Positions 58,395-64,000 of a stretch of DNA of 64,000 bases are shown here, in pieces. The DNA is taken from assembly GCA_950295325.1 (NCBI GenBank), contig OX485808.1:39142527-39206526 (forward strand), read 5' to 3'. Source of the DNA: Polytrichum commune. Lineage: Eukaryota; Streptophyta; Polytrichopsida; Polytrichales; Polytrichaceae. The notes under the pieces are model-generated. The model was not told where the DNA came from. It saw only the letters and a program-made list of their open reading frames with translations, and did no database searches. Position numbers and translations under genes: made by a program. Position 1 is the first letter of the stretch; the number at the start of each line of letters is the position of its first letter.

Positions 58395-60966
58395 AAAAAT
58401 CAAAATTTCAAAAGTCAGGTTGAAAATCAGACGAACAAGAAGATTGGGATGATTAGGAATGATCGTGGAGGTGAATACACCTTTAAGGCTTTCAAAGAAT
58501 TTTGTAACAGTGTTGGAATTCATTGCCAGCTTACCACTGCACATACACCCCAACAAAATGAGGTTTCGAAAAGAAAAAATAAGACTATTCTAGAACGCAC
58601 GAGAAACATGATGATAGCTGGAGGGGTTAAGGATTTCTTATGGGCTGAGGTTGCAAAAATGGCAGTTTATCTCATGAACAGATCCCCCACGAGATCAAAC
58701 TTCAGGCTTGCACCTGATGAAGTTTTCCACGGGGTAAAACCTAATCTCCAGCATCTCAAAATCTTTGGGTGTCAAGTCTATGTCCATGTTCCGGAATCAC
58801 AATGAAACAAAATTCAACCGAGAGCGATTGAAGGACGTTTTGTAGGCTATGATGATTCATCAAAAACTCTTAGGGTATGTATGCCGACTTCAAATAAAAT
58901 TATTGTCACCAGAGATGTAGTATTCAATGAATTACCTAGACATAATCAAAGTGAAAACTGTATTTCACCACAGGATATCTCAACCATTCAGACTCCACCT
59001 TTATCCACTTTAGGTGTACCAACATTGTCCAACCAGGGCTCATCAAATCAAATCATTCTATCCACTCAAATTTGTCAACCAAGTTCTCCAAGTATATATG
59101 TTTCTTATTACATGTTCAATTCCCAGTAAATTATTCTTGATCATCCCAATTTCTTAGTTATTCACCAACTTCCATTCTTTCATCTCCCTCTGATCCATAC
59201 TACTTCTCTGACCATTCAGTGAAAACTTCCCTGGTATTTAACATCACCAATCTAGATAAGGCTCATGATCATGGCCAACTGATCATGATGTAAACGATAT
59301 CTCTACATCCCAATCCTCCGATCTCTGATGGGACCTTCCTAAAGAAAATGATCCAAATCAATCCGGCTCTCAAGTTGAGCACAAATCTCCGTCAAAATGC
59401 AAAATCAAGCTTCGGATATGGTGGCAAGATCATTTTGTGGATGTCATGTCACTTCCTCAGGAGCCTAAGACATTCAGCGAAGTGGTCATTAATACCAAGT
59501 GGGTAGAAGCCATGCAAAAGATAGCTTCCATACATAAGAATCATACATGGGATTTGGTCGAGCTTCCCTTCGGCAAATCCGTTGTATCAGACAAGTGGAT
59601 CTATACAATCAAGTGCAAAGCAAATGGCACCCCACAGTGATACAAAGCAAGACTTGTTGCAAGAGGCAACGAACAACAACATGGAATTGACTATGAGGAA
59701 ATTTTTGATCCCGATGTTAAGTGGGGTACAATTTGAACCTTGGTGGCTTTAGCTGCTTTCCACGGATGGAAATTATTCCACATAGATGTTAAAATGGCGT
59801 TCTTAAACAAAGACTTGGAGAAAGAGGTGCACATTTCCCAACCTCAAGGTTTTAGGCATCCAGGTCAACAACATCTTGTTTGTCGCTTGCGTATGGCTTT
59901 GTATGGTCTTAAGCAAACGCCTCGTGCATGGTTTGCTAATATAGACACATATCTCAAAAGCCAGGGCTTCACCAAAGCAGCTGCAGACTCAAATATTTAC
60001 GTTATCACTCATGAAGACAAAATCCTAGTTCTTCTCGTCTATGTTGACGACCTTTTGTTCAATGGGAATTGCTTGCAGTGGATAGACTGGTTCAAAGCTC
60101 AGCTAGAGGATATGTTTAAGATGTCTGAGCTTGGGGAGGGAAATCTCACCTTATATCTCAAAGCGGAATTTCTACAGACTCTGCATGGAATATTCTTGAC
60201 TCAAAGGGATTATAATCAACAAACACTCGAAACTTTCAATCTTCAAGACTCTCAGCCAACATCAACTCCGATGATAGAACGACTCAAGTTGAAAACGGAT
60301 ATGAACGAGGAGTCTATTGATCCTACTCTCTACAGGTCTATGGTGGGCATGCTAATACATGTCACACACAATCGACATGATTTGTCTTATTCAGTAGGTA
60401 TAGTAAGCAGATACATGGCGAAACCCCAAAACTCTCACTTGCAAGCTGTGAAACGTATCTTTAGATATGTTAGCAGCACTTGGGACTACGGTATCATGTT
60501 CAGAAAGGGAGACCAAAGCATGTTGATTGAATATGTCAATTCAGACTATGCTAGAGATGCAAAAAACGGTAGATCAATGACAAGTTTTTTATTTCAATAG
60601 GGCAATAGTCTGATCACATGGTACTTGAAAAAACAGCCAACGGTTGCTCTTTCCAGTAGTGAGGTTGAATACAAAGCCCTGTCTAATTCAGCAAGGGAAA
60701 CGGTATGGCTTATGTCACTGCTCAAGGATCTTGGTTTTAAGAAGCTTAATCATGTGACAATATTTTGTGATAATGAAGGTAGTATCAAATTGGCATACAA
60801 TCCGGTTTTCCATTCTAGGATGAAGCATATTACCACTTATTATCACTTTGTTAGAGAGAAGGTGGAGAGTGGGGAAATTCAAGTACAACATCTGCCAACA
60901 ACTAAGCAAACTGCCGATTTGCTGACTAAGGCACTCAGGAAGCAATTATTTGAGAAATTTAGATAA
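58395..60966 (+). pseudogene. Ty1/copia integrase C-part, reverse transcriptase and RNase H (3' piece)
   Basis: It resumes at NFKSQVENQT, then RNDRGGEY (second catalytic Asp of integrase) and HTPQQNEVSKRKNKTILE (the catalytic Glu region). Reverse transcriptase has WKLFHIDVKMAFLNKDL (first Asp) and LLVYVDDLL (YVDD box). RNase H has ALSSSEVEYKAL, IFCDNEGSIKLA and HITTYYHFVREKV near its end. Order INT-RT-RH identifies Ty1/copia. In-frame stops at about 58803, 59638, 59734 and 60598 show that it is dead. Confidence 0.93.
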
Positions 60967-61433
60967 CCAATGCTAAAAACCAAGTGCGTTAAAGGCTACT
61001 TAGACACTCAATTTGTCTCGAGAAAAAAAGCATGTAGATCAATGTGTGTGTTTTTAGGAACGTTGACTCCAACAATGCTACCAAGTTTTTTGATCAAGAT
61101 CAATAATATTGACTAGATAAGTTGTTTAAGATCTAACTTACTTTCTAGGAACACTTCTCCTCATTGTGAATCTAGGGGAGGGATGTCTTGGACTTAGGAA
61201 GAGTGTTGATGAGTCCAAGCTATACTTAGCAACAAGGTAGATGGATCAAAAAACAGTTGGAAGTAAATGCACTTGCACTCTACCAATTAACGTAACTGCT
61301 AAGTTAGTGCTGAAATATCATCTTGGTGGTCGCTGTAGCAAACTAGATATAAACCACTGAGTTTTTCTCTCTTATCATCTGAATACAATGGTCCTCATCG
61401 TATAATGAATCTTAGTTGTTGATAAGTTTATTA
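60967..61433 (+). repeat. Copia 3' end: polypurine tract and probable 3' LTR start
   Basis: TAGGGGAGGGA (about 61173-61183) is a good polypurine tract. It is followed by TGTCTTGGAC, the expected TG start of a 3' LTR at 61184. The LTR can be followed only to the edge of the U2 duplication at 61434; its CA end is not obvious. No matching 5' LTR is seen upstream of 27484. Confidence 0.6.
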
Positions 61434-62729
61434 GACTTCATGTCAGTGCATTACGGTTTGTTCTTTCTAAGAGAAATGTAAGTTTTGTTACAGAACCGAA
61501 GATATCTTGTAACTCTGCTGTTGCTATTGTAGGAGAGGCGTCTTGTATAGAGCCTCCGGAGACTCCATGAACCAAGGAAGATCGGAGCAGATAAACACAC
61601 GTGATGGATTATATTCAAGTATGCTGTAGCTCTTGTTTGGAGAAATTAAGGTAACGCAATCAAAGTGCTGGTGTGTACCTGCTCTTGTCTGTCTTTCTTT
61701 CTTTTGGAAGAGGAAGTGAAGAGCTGCGCCTGATTGTTGTCCCTTAAGGTTTGAGTGGTGGAGAGCAGTGAGGGCGAGTATATAGCAGGAGGCGGAAGAT
61801 AGAGAAGTATACCTTTCTCGGCCTTTTGGCTAAGATCAAGTGTAGTATCTGTTCTTATCAGTTTAATATCTGATACGAGGCTCATCGAGCCTCATGATAT
61901 TAATCTAATTTTTCTCGGGTGCGGGCTTATCCGACAGCTTGCTGTCCGAGCCCGCGAGCGTCGCGATGGTTTTGCACTACTTCCTTCGCTGGCGCAACCC
62001 TTCCCTTCGGGGACCCAAACATTTCAAAACAGGATAGTGATTTGTAAGACCTCTATGTATCAAGTGTTTGTGCAATCTCACCATGAACTGTATCTGTCAT
62101 GGCCTCTTGAATTTAGAAGCAGTAGTTGCTGTTAAATTCGATTCCAACATGATAATTTCTACGCCTGGCGTTCTTGCTCGCAGTTTGAAGAGAGCGCAAC
62201 TTGAGCTGTAATCACATTGAATCATTGTAGCCCTTCTCTCGAATTCCAATTTGGCTGATTCGGGTTTGAGTTGCTCCTTAGGGTTTGTATTTCCCTTCCC
62301 CCGCTCTTCTGTGGTACTTAATCTATGGAAACCCTCATGGTCTCTCTTTCTCTCAAGGGTGTGTGTGTGTGTGTGAGAGAGAGAGAGATCAGTGAGTGGT
62401 TTGCGCATCTGGTGGTAGTCTTAGGCTTGTAGATAGGTTGCTTAGAAATGGCTGCACTTGAAAACAGTAGTTTGTAGAGATAGGTTTCTGTGACGGTCTT
62501 GTGTTTGTTATATGACAAGATGTGATCTAGGCTTCTGGTATCTGGTGCTGTGAACATGCCTTGTGTTGTAACGACTCAGTACCTCGTAAACGAAGCCGAC
62601 AGAAATTGGTCAGGGGCGACGTGAGTTGGGTCATGTGTCTTCATCATTACTTCTGTCCTGTTCACAGAGCTCAACGAAGTTAAGACTATAGTTTTCTTTA
62701 GGGTTGTAAAAATCGAAGTGGTACTGAAT
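61434..62729 (+). repeat. 1.3-kb duplicated segment containing U2, copy 2
   Basis: Near-identical to 25123-26421 and in the same orientation, offset by 36311 bp at the start. It lacks the third partial flank copy found after copy 1. Confidence 0.9.
61809..62004 (+). ncRNA. U2: U2 spliceosomal snRNA, copy 2
   Basis: I found no difference from copy 1 over the RNA region. The upstream TATA-like GTATATAG at -30 is retained. Both copies therefore look potentially expressed. Confidence 0.95.
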
Positions 62730-64000
62730 GTTATTGAGTTACCTGCGTGGTGTCGAAGGTGATGAGGCGAAATTGTCGCCTTGGTCCTATGCGAACACTG
62801 GTTAGTGTCCATGAGGATTGACACTTTCATATTCTGATTCTACTACTAGCAGAAAAAATTGGAGGGGTAGGGATGACGCATACCGCTATGTCCGAACATA
62901 TCTATATGTGTGGATTTGCGATACATGATTTGCACGTCAGTCTGATCCCATCATCCTTCAATTAAGCCTTATATTGATATGTGATGGCTTTCTGACATGT
63001 TATTATTTGGAATAAGGTCGGAGGATGATTAAACACATAGACATGTTCTGAGAAATCAGTGAGGACCGAAACATGCACTACCAACTGACGACCTTTTCAA
63101 TCGGATTAATTATTGTCAACTGCTGAAAAGTGTTTGTAAATAGTGCTTGAAGCCGCATTTTTGTTATTACCGTGTTTTGGGGAGTTTTGTGCATGTATCG
63201 GGCTCTTTTTCTCGATGTGGCTGATGATGGTTACCTCTAGAGCGCAGTTGCAGGTGGTCCTGAGACCTTGGTTGACAAGGAGAACCTCCTCGGCAAACCT
63301 TTGCATTTCCGGACGCAAAACTGTAGATTGAGGCCTCTGTAGAGAACTTCTGGAAGATGAATTATACCTGCTATGAAGCCGATGGTGAAGATAAAATCCA
63401 AAACATCTGAAATCAATGATGTGTACTCAAATTTACCATCTTTCGACTGAGGCTACACAGTAAGAGTTGAAATGCAAGGTAAAAAAGGAAGACGATTCAA
63501 GATAGACCTATTCTGAAAAACCTTGTGAGAATTGAACATGCACTTCCAGCTGACAACCAACCCCTACTTGAAGCTTGTGCCTTTATCTTGATTGAGAGTG
63601 AATAATGTTGAAGCTGCTTGCAATACACTGGACCATGCTCTCAAATAGTCCATTTTTTATTTTACTCCTTCGAAAGTTTTAACTTACAACTGGAATCATC
63701 ATCACCAATTGAGTTAGAATGAGAAGATAGTGACTCTTTGTGTAAATTAGGGTTGTTTCAGCGAATTGTGTCAAACGTGCCATCTACAGCATCCAACTGT
63801 TTGATGACTTAGATTTGACGAAGATGAGAGTTCGAAATCTGACTGTTGAGGTGCTCGACTCCGTGCTTACTTGATCATGGTACAACAACCTGGTACTTCC
63901 AAAAGAGCTCATCTTCCTGATTCTTGCCGTTTCGATTTTAAACAACTGCACAAATTAACCAAATACAGGGAAGATTTCCTACCAGGCAAGGCAGGAGTAG
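62730..64000. other. Unassigned right flank with one probable minus-strand exon
   Basis: Apart from the exon at 63235-63320 I see no gene. The composition is less AT-rich than at 15-25 kb, so part of a host gene may continue beyond the window. Confidence 0.4.
63235..63320 (-). CDS. Probable internal exon of an unidentified gene
   Basis: On the minus strand an acceptor (CTCAATCTACAG) and donor (CTAGAG|GTAACC) bound 86 bp that encode LRPEMQRFAEEVLLVNQ followed by GLRTTCNCALE with no stop. The text looks like conserved protein, but I do not recognise it. Neighbouring exons were not identified. Confidence 0.4.

Noticed and set aside
25123-62729. The 1.3-kb U2-bearing duplicates as the LTRs of the copia element
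   Set aside because: They contain a functional-looking snRNA, lack TG...CA ends, and a separate LTR start follows the polypurine tract at 61184.

Overview
The window reads as nuclear DNA of a land plant. It has a plant-type U2 snRNA gene (two copies), interstitial TTTAGGG-type telomere repeats, GT-AG introns, a Ty1/copia retrotransposon, a Mutator-like (MULE) transposon and many MITEs. Gene density is very low, which suggests a large, repeat-rich genome. I cannot name the species. A seed-free plant is possible but unproven.

Layout. Positions 1-25 kb are mostly AT-rich repeat-derived DNA. They hold a trihelix/Myb-like gene on the minus strand (2.4-3.4 kb), a 4.7-kb element with long inverted arms (4.9-9.6 kb), several MITE families, one unidentified gene with at least two exons (11.7-14.2 kb), and a 588-bp hAT-like MITE (23.0-23.6 kb). 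A 1.3-kb segment containing U2 snRNA occurs twice, at 25.1-26.4 kb and 61.4-62.7 kb.

Between the U2 copies lies a nested stack. One decayed copia element (from about 27.5 kb to at least 61.2 kb, plus strand) is cut into three pieces. The first interruption is a 7.34-kb MULE (28658-35997) with ~335-bp terminal inverted repeats and a 9-bp target duplication. The second is a 21.9-kb element (36469-58394) with imperfect ~75-bp terminal inverted repeats, an inferred 3-bp AAA target duplication, and gene content I cannot match to a described superfamily.

The 21.9-kb element is the highlight. On the minus strand it carries a two-exon DDE-transposase-like gene (DUF7869-like) interrupted by one stop codon. 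On the plus strand it carries a large multi-exon gene. A short exon of that gene encodes MARTKQTARK, identical to residues 1-9 of the histone H3 tail plus the initiator Met, and splices in frame into a protein with a ParB-like motif, a bipartite NLS, acidic tracts and a C-terminal FCP1/SCP-like HAD phosphatase domain. A GC-rich palindrome, core CCACGGGCGATCGCCCGTGG, occurs about 21 times in near-complete form. All copies lie inside this element: in introns, flanks, and as five tandem 48-bp repeats inside the coding exon. My working hypothesis is a large DNA transposon encoding a transposase plus a chromatin-mimicking, possibly palindrome-binding accessory protein. The H3 match, terminal repeats, palindromes and splice phases are seen directly; the functional links are inference.
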